Source of the DNA: Dyella tabacisoli
Lineage (GTDB): Bacteria; Pseudomonadota; Gammaproteobacteria; Xanthomonadales; Rhodanobacteraceae
Assembly: GCF_003350925.1 (NCBI RefSeq)
Contig: NZ_KZ857174.1
Span: 186,001-250,000 of the forward strand
Reading direction: 5' to 3'
DNA length: 64,000 nucleotides
How positions within the stretch are numbered: the first letter of the stretch is position 1; every line of letters begins with the position of its first letter. The notes under the pieces are model-generated. The model had not been told where the DNA came from. It ran no database searches and saw only the letters and a program-made list of their open reading frames with translations. Made by a program: the position numbers and the translations under genes. Shown in pieces: positions 7,360 to 17,600 of this stretch.

Positions 7360-9069
7360 TTATTGCGTCAACGCGTTAATCAGCGCCGCACCGCTGGGGC
7401 TGCCCCAGCCGGTGACCAGGTCAAAACCTGACACCGCATTAAACTTGCCGTTGTTGCCGCGGGTGATGTCGTGGAACAGGCTGTGATACGTCGTACCCAG
7501 GCCCAGGTTGTAGATCTTGGTATTCACAAAGCCCACCGTGGGCTTGCCCTTGGCCGCTGCCTGTTGGTTGACCAGGGCGAGGAAGCCGGCCCAGCGCGGA
7601 GCGGCAAAGCTGGTGCCTCCGTAACCGGTGAGGAAGCTGCCATTGCTGACGGTGGGGTTATCGAAGTTGCCTTCGGCGGCCACGTCGGGATCGTTGCGCA
7701 GCGTCTTCGAAGCTTTGTTCGAGGTGGTAACTACGCCTGCGAGTTTCTGATACGCCGGGATCGAATAGCCAGCCTGCGACAGAAACCCGCCGCTGCTGTC
7801 GACCCAGGCGGTTTCGGAACTCCAGCCGCCACCGGGGCCGGTGGTGACCAGATCGGTAGCGCCGACATCGAGAATGTTCGGATCCAGCGATGGCGCCGAC
7901 CAGTTCGAGGTGGTGTAGGCACCGCTGTCGCCGGTGGCGTTGAGGAAGGTCTGACCCTGAGCGGCGAACTGCTTGTAGATCGGGTCATCCGCACTGCCGA
8001 AGTCGCCACCGCCCCACGAGCAGCTAAGCACTTTGGCGGTGTTGTCGGTAGCCATCTGATTAAGGATATCGGTGGCGCTTGAGCCTTCGTAGAACACTAC
8101 CTTGCTCAGGCCCGGCGCCATGCCGATCACGTTGACGATGTCCAGTATTTGCTCGCCGTCGTCGCATGGCGAGGTGCCGCTGCCGTCACCGGCATCGCAT
8201 ACGCCGCTATAACCATTCACCAGCACGTTTTGGATCGGCACCGAGGACTTCATGCCGGTCTTGCTATAGAACAGGGTGACGTCGCTGGAGATATAGCCGT
8301 CGTAGGAGAAGATACCTACCGTTTGGCCGGCGCCGGTGAGACTGCCCGAGCCGTAATAGGCTGCGCGCATGTCGCTGGGCAGGTATTCGCCCGATGGGCC
8401 GGAGCCAGTGAGATGCACCGTGGCGAGTGCTTGTTCCTGCGCAGCAGGCTTATGCAGCAAGTGGTTATGCGGCAGCGTGACGTTGGTGAGGCCGGTGATC
8501 TTCAGCAGCGGCACGCCGAGGTCCACGGTGGGCTCGCGATCGGGTGCGAAGAAGGTGCGGTTTTCGGTGGTGTGGCGATAGTTGCCGATTTGCACATGCA
8601 GGGCGCGATTGATCGCATCCACCGAACCTTCCACATCGACCAGTCGGCGATTGGCGGGGGTTCCGGTGACCTTCAAGCCATTCACCTGCGCCCAGGCGAC
8701 CACGGCGTCATAGTCTTGCTGGGTCGGGCCAAAACGGTCGGTGAATTCCTGCACGCTCAAATAGTGCTGGTAGTTCGGGCTCTGCGGGTCCTGTAGCTGT
8801 TGCAGCAGGCTGTCCAGGTCGGCTTCGTTGCGCAGCGGCAGGTTGAGCGCGAGCTTCAAATGCTGGGCTGTCGCCATGGTGCTGACGCGCGGGGCGAGTC
8901 CCGATGCCACGGCTTCGGGCACATGCGTCCTCATGATGCTTACCGCGCTCGCATCGATAGCGAACAAGGTGGCGCAAGCAAAGATAAAGGCTGGTACGGT
9001 TTTCTTGAAACCGGATGCGCGATTCTTCTTAGAGCTAAGCAACAATTGGTTCACTGTTCGTCTCCACAT
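7360..9069 (-). CDS. Secreted sedolisin (S53) family serine-carboxyl protease
   Basis: The 569-residue preproenzyme has a long basic N-region followed by a hydrophobic signal (about residues 24-42, cleaving near DASA-V). A pro-kumamolisin activation domain (about 55-205, with SPNYQHYLSVQEFTDRFGPT) precedes the peptidase domain. The catalytic set of S53 enzymes is visible: Glu306 and Asp310 in the E-xxx-D spacing of EQILD, the oxyanion Asp381 in ATGDSGAY and Ser487 in GYGGTSFAAP. The C-terminal FHDITRG (Asp534) and GFDLVTGWG fit the calcium site. Sedolisins digest proteins at acidic pH. The ATG at 9069 is the only plausible start, although its Shine-Dalgarno is weak. Confidence 0.93.
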   Translation of the reverse strand: MWRRTVNQLLLSSKKNRASGFKKTVPAFIFACATLFAIDASAVSIMRTHVPEAVASGLAPRVSTMATAQHLKLALNLPLRNEADLDSLLQQLQDPQSPNYQHYLSVQEFTDRFGPTQQDYDAVVAWAQVNGLKVTGTPANRRLVDVEGSVDAINRALHVQIGNYRHTTENRTFFAPDREPTVDLGVPLLKITGLTNVTLPHNHLLHKPAAQEQALATVHLTGSGPSGEYLPSDMRAAYYGSGSLTGAGQTVGIFSYDGYISSDVTLFYSKTGMKSSVPIQNVLVNGYSGVCDAGDGSGTSPCDDGEQILDIVNVIGMAPGLSKVVFYEGSSATDILNQMATDNTAKVLSCSWGGGDFGSADDPIYKQFAAQGQTFLNATGDSGAYTTSNWSAPSLDPNILDVGATDLVTTGPGGGWSSETAWVDSSGGFLSQAGYSIPAYQKLAGVVTTSNKASKTLRNDPDVAAEGNFDNPTVSNGSFLTGYGGTSFAAPRWAGFLALVNQQAAAKGKPTVGFVNTKIYNLGLGTTYHSLFHDITRGNNGKFNAVSGFDLVTGWGSPSGAALINALTQ

Positions 9070-9382
9070 CGTATGTAAAGAAGCGACGCCGTTGCAGCGT
9101 CGCGCGGTCTTGTCCAGCTCCTGCTTTCACGACTCCATGAATCGTGCGTTGCGCACCAGTGCAACCTCCCCCCGGAGGCGCGAACCGTTTCCATCCCATG
9201 ACCCAGGCACTTCCTTGAGCAGCGGCGTGGGGCATGATCTCTTGCTGAAAACTTACGAAAAGCAATTGCTTGCGAACAAGCCAATGGACCAGGCTCATAG
9301 CAGGCCCATAGGCTATGTCGCCGAGCTAGTCGAAGGCATGTCGTGTGTAGATCGTGTGAAACGGCCGCTATCAGATGTCGGC
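9070..9382. other. Intergenic stretch; leader hairpin but no gene recognised
   Basis: This 313-base gap separates the protease start from the stop of the GTPase gene, both on the minus strand. The only structure seen is a 7-bp hairpin, GCGACGC at 9083-9089 pairing with 9097-9103, which would sit in the protease mRNA leader 14 bases before its ATG. Frames crossing the gap show no family resemblance. Confidence 0.55.
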
Positions 9383-10840
9383 TCAGGCGCCGCGCTCTCG
9401 CCACGCATCCATCGTCAGCGTCGCTAGCTGCCGCAAACGAGCCGCACCGGTATCGGCAAGCAAGGCCTTCAGTCGCTCGGCGGCGTCGTCCTGATCCAAT
9501 GCTTGTCGCTCGGCCAGCGAAGCGGCGAGGGCATGACCCAGACTGTCGAAAATCAGCGCATAAGCGAAGGCGTGCAGTACACCGCCGCCCAGCGTGCCGA
9601 GGCCGGGAAAGGCTTTCATCGCGTTGCCGGCAATCGCCAGCACAATCGAACTGCCGGTGCGCAAAGTGAGTTTTGCCTGGCGTACGAAATCTTCGATTTG
9701 TACTTCGCCCACCGGCACGTCATAGAGCTTGGCCAGTTCGCGAGTGAGTGCGGTAGCCAGCGCGCCTTGAATGACCAAATCGCTGCCAGGTGCGACCGCA
9801 GCCAGCGCGCCGACGACAGCGCGGCGGGAATATTTGCGCACGATACGCTCGGCCTCGGCAGCGCGCGCCTGTACCTCGAGTGCGCCGGTACGCTCATGCA
9901 AACTGGCCAGCACGGCTTGTTCGCGTAACGGCTCCAGGCCTTCGGTACCTGGCGCGGTAAGTCGGGCAAGCGCCTTGAGCAAAGGCTCGATAAGCGGTTT
10001 GCGTTGTCGCTCCACTTGCTCGATATCGCCATTGGCGAGCCGCCGCTGAAAACGTTCGCTGCCACCCGCGCTGACGGCTACCACGGCGGCGGCGATGTCG
10101 CGCGTCTGCTGGCGCAGCCGCTGCTGCAATACATCCAGTTCGTCGCCGGCCCATTGGTCGGCTTTGTTCAGCACTAACAACAGTGGCTTGCCGAAAGCAG
10201 CAAGCCAGCGCAGCTCGTCGACCTGGCTGCGAGTGAGATCGCCCGCGCATAGATACACCACGGCATGCGCGCGCAAGGCCTCCTCGCGAGCGAGGGTTTC
10301 GTGTGATTCGCCACCGGCTTCGCGGCTGCCGGGGACATCGGCCAATACCAGGGGGCGACCATCGGGCAGCTCGCTGTCGTAATGACGCACTTCGCGGGTA
10401 GTGCCGCCGCGTGCATCGCTAAGCGTGACGGCGGGCGTCAGTGCGCGAATCAAGGTGGATTTGCCGGTGGATATTTCGCCGAACAGAGCCACATAGATAC
10501 GCTGTTCGCTACGGCGACGATCGAGGTTGGCCAGTTCATCGCCGAGTACGTGCGTGTCGGTGCCGCGTTGATGCAATTGACTCAGGCGTTGCTCCAGATC
10601 GTGACGATCAGGTGCCGGTTTAAATGGCCGCTTGCGGCGTGGCCGCAGCAACCACCACAACACCGTCATGCCCAGCACCGCGAATACGCTTAGCGCGCCA
10701 CCCAAGGTCCATTGCAACCAGGCCGGCAAGGTGAGAAAGCGCTGTGCCAGGGCCAGCGCGCGCTCGGCGGCAGCGAACAACAGCCACAGCAGGGCGGCAA
10801 TGGCGATCGCGGCGAGCAACAGGCGTAGACGTCTGGACAT
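9383..10840 (-). CDS. Membrane-anchored GTPase with DUF697-like C-terminus (YcjF/Era-like)
   Basis: The 485-residue protein has two N-terminal membrane helices (about residues 4-26 and 44-66), a basic linker and a GTPase domain. The domain shows G1 GEISTGKS (121-128), G3 DVPG (168-171) and G4 NKAD (225-228). The C-terminal third (YSRRAVVGALAAVAPGSDLVIQGALATALTRELAKLYDVPV) resembles the DUF697 hydrophobic domain. Such proteins are inner-membrane GTPases of unknown role. The start is uncertain: ATGs at 10840 and 10849 and a TTG at 10858 are all in frame and none has a clear Shine-Dalgarno. It is divergent from the first hybrid kinase. Confidence 0.85.
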   Translation of the reverse strand: MSRRLRLLLAAIAIAALLWLLFAAAERALALAQRFLTLPAWLQWTLGGALSVFAVLGMTVLWWLLRPRRKRPFKPAPDRHDLEQRLSQLHQRGTDTHVLGDELANLDRRRSEQRIYVALFGEISTGKSTLIRALTPAVTLSDARGGTTREVRHYDSELPDGRPLVLADVPGSREAGGESHETLAREEALRAHAVVYLCAGDLTRSQVDELRWLAAFGKPLLLVLNKADQWAGDELDVLQQRLRQQTRDIAAAVVAVSAGGSERFQRRLANGDIEQVERQRKPLIEPLLKALARLTAPGTEGLEPLREQAVLASLHERTGALEVQARAAEAERIVRKYSRRAVVGALAAVAPGSDLVIQGALATALTRELAKLYDVPVGEVQIEDFVRQAKLTLRTGSSIVLAIAGNAMKAFPGLGTLGGGVLHAFAYALIFDSLGHALAASLAERQALDQDDAAERLKALLADTGAARLRQLATLTMDAWRERGA

Positions 10841-10943
10841 GAGCGGCATTCTAGTCAACCGGGCGTGCTCGCGGTGGGCATGGCATCATCAGGAGTCAGG
10901 CCACGCATGGATCAGGGCTGCGTGGAGGACAGGGAGGGGGAAT

Positions 10944-13900
10944 ATGTTGCTTGGATATTGCTTGACGCTGGCGCTGGCGCTGGCCGCTCCATCGGTCGTG
11001 GCGCCGGCATCGGCGATAGTGCCCGTTGCCGTATCGGCCAAGCCGCTGCCGACGCCGCAGTTTCGTCGCTACGGTACGGTCAATGGCTTGCCTAGCAGCA
11101 ACGTTCAGGCCGCCGTACAGGCGCTCGATGGCGCGATGTGGTTCGGTACCGATAGTGGCATCGCCCGTTTCGACGGTGTGGAGTTCAAGGTGTTTGCGCA
11201 CGTCGCGGACGATCCCGGCTCGCTATATGGCAATGACATTTCCTCGCTTCTGGTCGATCGGCACGGGCAGCTATGGGCCGGCGGTGTCGAGGCCGGCCTG
11301 AATCGTTACGACGCCATGCGCGGCACCTTCGATCACTGGGGGCATGACCCGGCCGATCCATCGAGCTTGACCAGTGATGCCGTCTGGGCGTTGGCGTCGA
11401 CCGCCGATGGCTATCTTTGGGTGGGTACGAGCAAGGGCCTCGATCGCATGCGTGCGGATGGCCATGGCTTCGAGCATATGAGCAACACATTGCTCGGTGA
11501 CGACCCTGCCGCCTACGGCACGGTGACGTCGTTGTACGTGGATCCACAACAGCGGTTGTGGATCGCCAGCGACAACGGCGTATTTCGGCGCGATACCGAT
11601 GGTCAAATGCATCGCGTGCCGCAAGAAGGTTTCGCGTTGCCGATCGACTTCTGGAGTATCGACGGCGATGGCGACGAGGTACGCATCGGTGCGGCGCGCG
11701 GATTGCTGTCGGTAGGCAAGGATGGTGTCGCGCGGCCGGTCGCTCCAGATCGGATTCCCGATACCAATGTATTGAGCAGTATTCGCGATCATGCCGGTCG
11801 CCTGTGGATAGGCACTCGTCGCGGATTGTTTCTGCAGAAAAGCCCCACTGAGCCGGTCATTGCCGTGGTCAATCAGCCGGTGTTGAATGGCAACCTGCCC
11901 GGTGTGGCCATCTGGAAAATCTTCAGCGATCGCGAGGGCGGCCTATGGATCGCCTTGCTCGATGGCGGCCTGGCCTATCTGGCGCCTGACTGGAACAACT
12001 TCAGCCGTTTCACGCATATTCCCGATGATGCCGACAGTCTGCGCGATTCCGTTGCCACCGCGACGGCACCGAGCAGCGACGGCAAGTTGTGGGTGGGTGC
12101 GCGTGCGGGTCGCGTCGACAAGCTCGACCCGGCCACAGGCAAGGTCGAGCATGTATTGACCCTGCCGCGCACCGATGTGGCATCTCTGCTTGAGGATATT
12201 CCGCAGCGCTTATGGATCAACATGCAGGGGCAACTGTATCGTTATGCCGGCGGCAAACTCGATAAAGCCGACCCTGATCTTTCACACATGCAATATCCGT
12301 TGGAGGTAAAAGCGGGGCCGGGCGGCAAGCTTTATGTACGCACCAACGGCGAGGGCATCTTTCGCGTCGATCCAGACACGCTCGCCGTTACGCCGGTGCC
12401 GATCGAACCGGCCAACGAAAAAGCCAAAACCGGTAGCCAGCTTGGCTTGAACAACGGCTTGCTCTGGTATGCCAGCAATAACGGCATGCTGCGTTTGAAT
12501 GCCCGGCTCGATCGTTTCGAGCCGGTGCGGGGCATGCCTGGCGGCCGCGCCGTTGATGCCTTTGACTTCAACGATGACGGCCTATGGATAGCGCGCTCCG
12601 ATGGCCTGGAGCATTACCGCTACCAGGGCGATGGTGTCGTGCTCGATCGCCGAGTCGATGCGGCGCAGGGCTGGCCTTCTGTAGTCGCCAGCAATCTGGC
12701 GGTCGATTCACAAGGCCAGGTATGGATTTTTGTCCGCAATAGTCTGTGGCGTTTCGATACCGAGAGTGGCCGTTTTAATTCACTGGGTCTGAAAGACGGC
12801 CTGACCAGTGCGGAGTTTGTCGCCGGCCTCAGCCGCATGGCCAACGGCGATATCTACGGAGCGACGGTAGGCGGCGTCTTTGGTTTCAATCCAGACCGCA
12901 TCCAAGCGCATGGCGCCATGCCATCGCTGGCCATCGTGGGCGTCAGTCTGCGGCGAAAGGGCGTATTGCGGACGCAATCGCTGCATGAGCCGATCATCCA
13001 GATGGGCTGGCAAGATCGCAATCTGATGATTGAGGCGCGCGTTTTCTCGTATGTGAATCCCGCGGCGAATCGCTACCGTTTTCGTCTGAATGGTTTCGAT
13101 GCCGATTGGGTGGACAGCGGCAACCTGGGCGTGCGCGAGCTTACTGGCCTGGACCATGGCGATTACACCTTGGACGTCATGGCGGCCGGTGCCGATGGCG
13201 TATGGGGTCAACTGAGCACGCCACTGAAGATTCATGTGCAAGCGCCGCCGTGGGCGCGTTGGTGGGCGTGGTGCACTTACGCGCTGTTGGCCAGCTTGTT
13301 GACCTGGCTGACCCTGCGCGCCTGGCGCCGACGCCTGGCACAGCGCCATCTGGTGCAACTGGCCGAACAACGTAGCACGTTGGCCGAGCAAGCCAGCGCG
13401 GCGAAAACCCAATTTCTCGCCACACTCAGTCATGAAATCCGCACCCCCATGACTGGTGTGCTGGGTATGGCCGAGCTGCTGCTGACGACGCCGCTCAGCC
13501 CTACACAACAGGAATACACCGAAACCATGCAGCGCTCCGGCGGCTTGCTGCTGAAGCTGCTCAACGATGCGTTGGACCTGGCGCGGATCGAAGCCGGTCG
13601 ATTTGAACTGGAGCCGGGGCCATTCGATCCGCGAACACTGATTCACGACGTCGCGCAGTTGGAGCGTGGCGTGGCGCAGACGAAAGGCTTGCGTTTCGAC
13701 GTGGATATCGTCGGCGAACTGCCGTTGTGGTTGCTTGGCGATGTGGTACGCATCAAACAGATTTTGCTGAACCTTGCCAGCAACGCCTTGAAGTTCACCG
13801 AGCGTGGCGGGGTGATCGTGCGCGCGCGCTGGTATGACGATAGCGAAAGCCTGTTGGTGAGTGTCTGCGACACCGGTCTGGGCATTCCCGAAGCGAGCCA

Positions 13901-14498
13901 GGCGCGGCTGTTTCAGCGCTTCGAGCAGGAGGATGGTCCGCAGCGTCAGGCCGGCAGTGGCCTGGGTCTGGCTATATGTCGCGAACTGGTGGGTTTGATG
14001 GGCGGCTCCATTGAACTGGAGTCGCGTATAGGCCACGGCAGCACCTTCCATGTGCGATTGCCGTTGACCAAGCCATCCATATCGCCCGCCCGGACCGGGC
14101 GGCCCACCCATACCGCCACGGCATACACGCTGCGGCTGCTGCTGGTGGAGGACGACATGACCGTGGCCGCGGTGATCTGTGGCCTGCTGAAACAGCAAGG
14201 CCATGAGGTGCGTCACGTGGTCAACGGGTTAAGCGCGCTGGCCGAGCTGGCGCAAGACCCCTTTGATGCGATGTTGCTGGATCTGGACTTGCCCGGCGTG
14301 GATGGCTTTCAGGTGGCGCGACTGGTTCGTCAACGCGAAACCGACAACGAACATATACCGATCATCGCCGTCACGGCGCGCTCGGGTGGCGACGAGGACG
14401 TACGCGCGCGCGAAGCAGGTATGGACGGCCTTTTGCGCAAGCCGCTTACCGGCGAGCAACTGGCCAACGTGTTGAGGGGTATTGCCGTGGCGGCTTGA
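10944..14498 (+). CDS. Hybrid sensor histidine kinase with reg_prop propeller (paralogue 1)
   Basis: The 1184-residue protein carries a signal sequence (residues 1-25) and a long periplasmic two-component propeller domain with repeats such as GAMWFGTDSGIARFDG, LWVGTSKGLDRM and LWIGTRRGLF (about 35-690). A Y_Y_Y-type domain (about 690-765), one membrane helix (about 768-792) and HisKA with His830 in SHEIRTPMTGVLG follow. Then come a HATPase (NLASNALKF, DTGLGIPE, GSGLGLAICREL) and a C-terminal receiver with Asp1113 in LLDLDLPGVDG. No DNA-binding domain is attached, so output must go through a partner. The ATG at 10944 is preceded by AGGGAGGGGG. A close paralogue follows at 14676. The ligand is unknown; carbohydrate sensing is common in this architecture. 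Confidence 0.93.
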   Translation: MLLGYCLTLALALAAPSVVAPASAIVPVAVSAKPLPTPQFRRYGTVNGLPSSNVQAAVQALDGAMWFGTDSGIARFDGVEFKVFAHVADDPGSLYGNDISSLLVDRHGQLWAGGVEAGLNRYDAMRGTFDHWGHDPADPSSLTSDAVWALASTADGYLWVGTSKGLDRMRADGHGFEHMSNTLLGDDPAAYGTVTSLYVDPQQRLWIASDNGVFRRDTDGQMHRVPQEGFALPIDFWSIDGDGDEVRIGAARGLLSVGKDGVARPVAPDRIPDTNVLSSIRDHAGRLWIGTRRGLFLQKSPTEPVIAVVNQPVLNGNLPGVAIWKIFSDREGGLWIALLDGGLAYLAPDWNNFSRFTHIPDDADSLRDSVATATAPSSDGKLWVGARAGRVDKLDPATGKVEHVLTLPRTDVASLLEDIPQRLWINMQGQLYRYAGGKLDKADPDLSHMQYPLEVKAGPGGKLYVRTNGEGIFRVDPDTLAVTPVPIEPANEKAKTGSQLGLNNGLLWYASNNGMLRLNARLDRFEPVRGMPGGRAVDAFDFNDDGLWIARSDGLEHYRYQGDGVVLDRRVDAAQGWPSVVASNLAVDSQGQVWIFVRNSLWRFDTESGRFNSLGLKDGLTSAEFVAGLSRMANGDIYGATVGGVFGFNPDRIQAHGAMPSLAIVGVSLRRKGVLRTQSLHEPIIQMGWQDRNLMIEARVFSYVNPAANRYRFRLNGFDADWVDSGNLGVRELTGLDHGDYTLDVMAAGADGVWGQLSTPLKIHVQAPPWARWWAWCTYALLASLLTWLTLRAWRRRLAQRHLVQLAEQRSTLAEQASAAKTQFLATLSHEIRTPMTGVLGMAELLLTTPLSPTQQEYTETMQRSGGLLLKLLNDALDLARIEAGRFELEPGPFDPRTLIHDVAQLERGVAQTKGLRFDVDIVGELPLWLLGDVVRIKQILLNLASNALKFTERGGVIVRARWYDDSESLLVSVCDTGLGIPEASQARLFQRFEQEDGPQRQAGSGLGLAICRELVGLMGGSIELESRIGHGSTFHVRLPLTKPSISPARTGRPTHTATAYTLRLLLVEDDMTVAAVICGLLKQQGHEVRHVVNGLSALAELAQDPFDAMLLDLDLPGVDGFQVARLVRQRETDNEHIPIIAVTARSGGDEDVRAREAGMDGLLRKPLTGEQLANVLRGIAVAA

Positions 14499-14524
14499 GT
14501 TTGAAGTGTTGCCGCAAGTTTGTA

Positions 14525-14560
14525 CCCCTCCCCAGCCCTCCCCTGCGAGCAGGGGAGGGG
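14525..14560. repeat. C-rich/G-rich palindromic repeat (REP-like), kinase spacer copy
   Basis: The core CCCTCCCCTGC pairs with GCAGGGGAGGG around a tiny loop, preceded by an extra CCCCTCCCC. It belongs to a family that recurs, with variants, at 18594-18634, 39412-39439, 51292-51366 and 60284-60320 and inside the large element copies. It lies in the 177-base space between the two kinase genes. Confidence 0.75.
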
Positions 14561-14675
14561 GCGAACTACCCCCATCGGCTGAGATTCGACGCTAATCAGG
14601 CTCTGCGCAGGGGAGGGAGTAAATAAAGGCACGTTGCTGTTGGATTTGGCATGATTCACACGATTGGGGGTAATC

Positions 14676-17600
14676 ATGCTGTCGTCCTTGCTGTTGAGCG
14701 TCGCCCTGCTTGGGGCGAATAAGCCGGTTGCGGCCATCACGACTGCCTCACCTGCCGCGGTGCAGATGGCGGTGTTGCCGACGCCGCAATTTCGGCGTTA
14801 TGGCACCAGCAACGGCTTGCCTAGCAGCAGTGTCTACACGGTGGTGCAAGGTCACGATGGGGTGATGTGGTTCGCCACCAAGGGCGGTATCGCTCGTTAC
14901 GACGGCGTGGACTTCAAGGTATTCCGCCACGTTGCGGGCGATTCGGGTTCGCTCTATGACAACGGCATCGGCTCGCTGTTGATCGATCGCGCGGGACGTT
15001 TGTGGGCTGGCGGTCTCGAAGCGGGCTTGAATCGTTATGACGCGGTTAGTGGCAAGTTCGAGCATTGGGGCCACGATGCGGCCGACCCTTCCAGCATGGC
15101 TGGCGACAAGGTCTGGTCGATAGCACAGAGCGCCGACGGCAGCTTCTGGGTTGGCCATGACAAAGGCCTCGATCGCATGCGTGCGGATGGCCACGGCTTT
15201 GAACATATCAGCGATGGCTCGCCGGCTGGTTTCGGCTCGGTGGTCGCGTTGTATGTCGATGCACAGCAGCGTTTGTGGTTCAGTTGCGATCGCGGCATCT
15301 TTCGCCGCGACCCGGATGGCCGGCTGCATCACGTCGTGCAAGAGGGAACAGATCGGCCGATCGATGCCTGGCGCATCGAGGGCGATGGCGAAGAAATTCG
15401 CATCGCTACAGGGCATGGTTTGTTGCTGGTCGGTAAGGACGATGTGGCGCGTTTGTTCGCACCGGAAAAAATCCCCGATACCAACGTCATCAGCAGTGCG
15501 CGCGATCAGGCGGGGCGTTTGTGGATAGGCACGCAGCGCGGCCTGTTTTTGCAAAATAGCCCGGCTGAACCGGTAGTGGCCGTGCTCAATCAGCCGATGC
15601 TGACCGGCAACCTTCCCGGCACCTGGGTCTGGAAGATTTTCCCTGATCGCGAGGGAGGGTTATGGATCACTTTGTTCGACGGCGGTGTGGCGTATCTCGC
15701 GCCGGGCTGGAACAAATTCAGCCGCTTTACCCATATTCCAGATGACGACACCAGCTTGCGCGACTCGATGGCTACCGCGATGGCACACGGGCGCGATGGG
15801 CGCTTGTGGGTAGGGCAGCGCTCCGGCCGCGTGGACAAGCTGGACCCGACGACCGGCATGGTCGAGCACATTCTGTCGATTCCGCGCGGCGATGTGCTTG
15901 CCATGACCGAGGATGCCGATCGCCGCCTGTGGATCATCATGCAGGGCGCGCTCTATCGCTATGCCGGCGGCAAGCTCGACATGGTCGACACCGCCGGCCG
16001 GACGATGCTGCGTCCACTAGAGGTCGAGCTTGGCCCGGACGACAAGCTGTATGCGCGCACCTTCGGCGAAGGTCTGTTTCGCGTCGATCAGGACACGCTG
16101 GCATCGACCCCGGTGCCCATTCGACCCGCCGAAGAGAAAGCGCGCTGGTGCAATCAGCTCACACTGAAGCGCGGTATTTTTTGGTACGCCAGCGATGGCG
16201 GATTGTGGCGGCTCGCTGCCGGGCTCGATCATCTGGAGCCGGTGCCGGGAGTCAGCAGGGACAGTGCGGTCAATGCTTTCGACTTCGGGCCATACGGCAT
16301 GTGGCTGGCACGCCCCGATGGTTTGGAATATTACCGTTACGAAAACGATGGCCTCGCGTTCGATCACAAAATCGGGGCGGCGCAAGGCTGGCCTTCAGTC
16401 AACGTGCTCGACCTGGCCGTCGACGAGCATCAACGGTTATGGCTGTTCGGCCGCGACGGTCTATGGCGCTACGACCCGAGCAGCGGCCGCTTTCGTCAAT
16501 TGGATCTGCAGGACGGCCTGAGCAATAGCGAGTTTTTTCGTGGCTTTGCCCGTTTGAGCGACAGCCATATCTATGCGCCGACACTCGGCGGCGTTATCGC
16601 GTTTGATCCCAATAGCATCGACGAATCGGCGGGCACGCCGCTGGTGGCGATTACCGGTGTCAGCGTGCGCCGCAAAGGTGTATTGGTGGCGCGGCCGCTG
16701 CGCGGCGACGCCAGCGTGTCGGTGAGCTGGCAGGACCGCGGTTTGATGATAGAGGCACGCGTTTCCTCCTATGTGAATCCTGCGGCCAACCGCTATCGCT
16801 TTCGTCTCAATGGTTTCGATGCCGATTGGGTGGATACCGGCAACCTCGGCGCACGCGAATTCGCCGGCCTGAGCGCGGGCGACTACACCCTCGACGTGAT
16901 GGCCGCCGGTGCCGACGGTGCATGGGGTCAACTGAGCGCACCGCTGACGATCCATGTACAAGCCCCGCCGTGGGCGCGCTGGTGGGCGTGGTGCGCCTAT
17001 GCCTTATTGGTCGCGCTGCTGACCTGGCTGGTCCTGCGCGTATGGCGTCGACGTTTGGCCCAGCGTCATCAGATGCAATTGGCCGAGCAGCGCAGCACCC
17101 TGGCCGAACAGGCAAGTGCGGCCAAGACCCGGTTTCTTGCCAACCTCAGCCACGAAATCCGTACCCCGATGACCGGTGTACTCGGCATGGCCGAGTTGCT
17201 GCTTAGCACGCAGCTCAGCCCGACCCAGCACGAGTACACCGAAACCATGCGGCGCTCTGGCGGCATGTTGTTGAAACTGCTCAACGATGCCTTGGATCTC
17301 GCCCGCATCGAAGCAGGCCGCCTGGAGTTGGAGCCAAGCGCATTCGATCCGCATGCCTTGATCTATGACGTGGCCCGATTGGAGCGTGGCCTGGCCCAAG
17401 CCAAAGGCCTGCGCTTCCATGTCGACATCAGCACGCCTTTGCCGGCGTGGCTGCTTGGCGATGCGGTGCGGATCAAACAGATTCTGCTGAACCTGGCCAA
17501 CAACGCACTGAAGTTCACCGAACACGGCAGCGTGACCTTACGTGCGAAGTGGAGTGACGAAGAGCTGCATCTGAGCATCAGCGATACCGGCCCCGGCATC

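Noticed and set aside
12780-14216. 478-codon frame antisense to hybrid kinase 1
   Set aside because: It mirrors the kinase domain; the sense strand has all HisKA/HATPase/receiver motifs.
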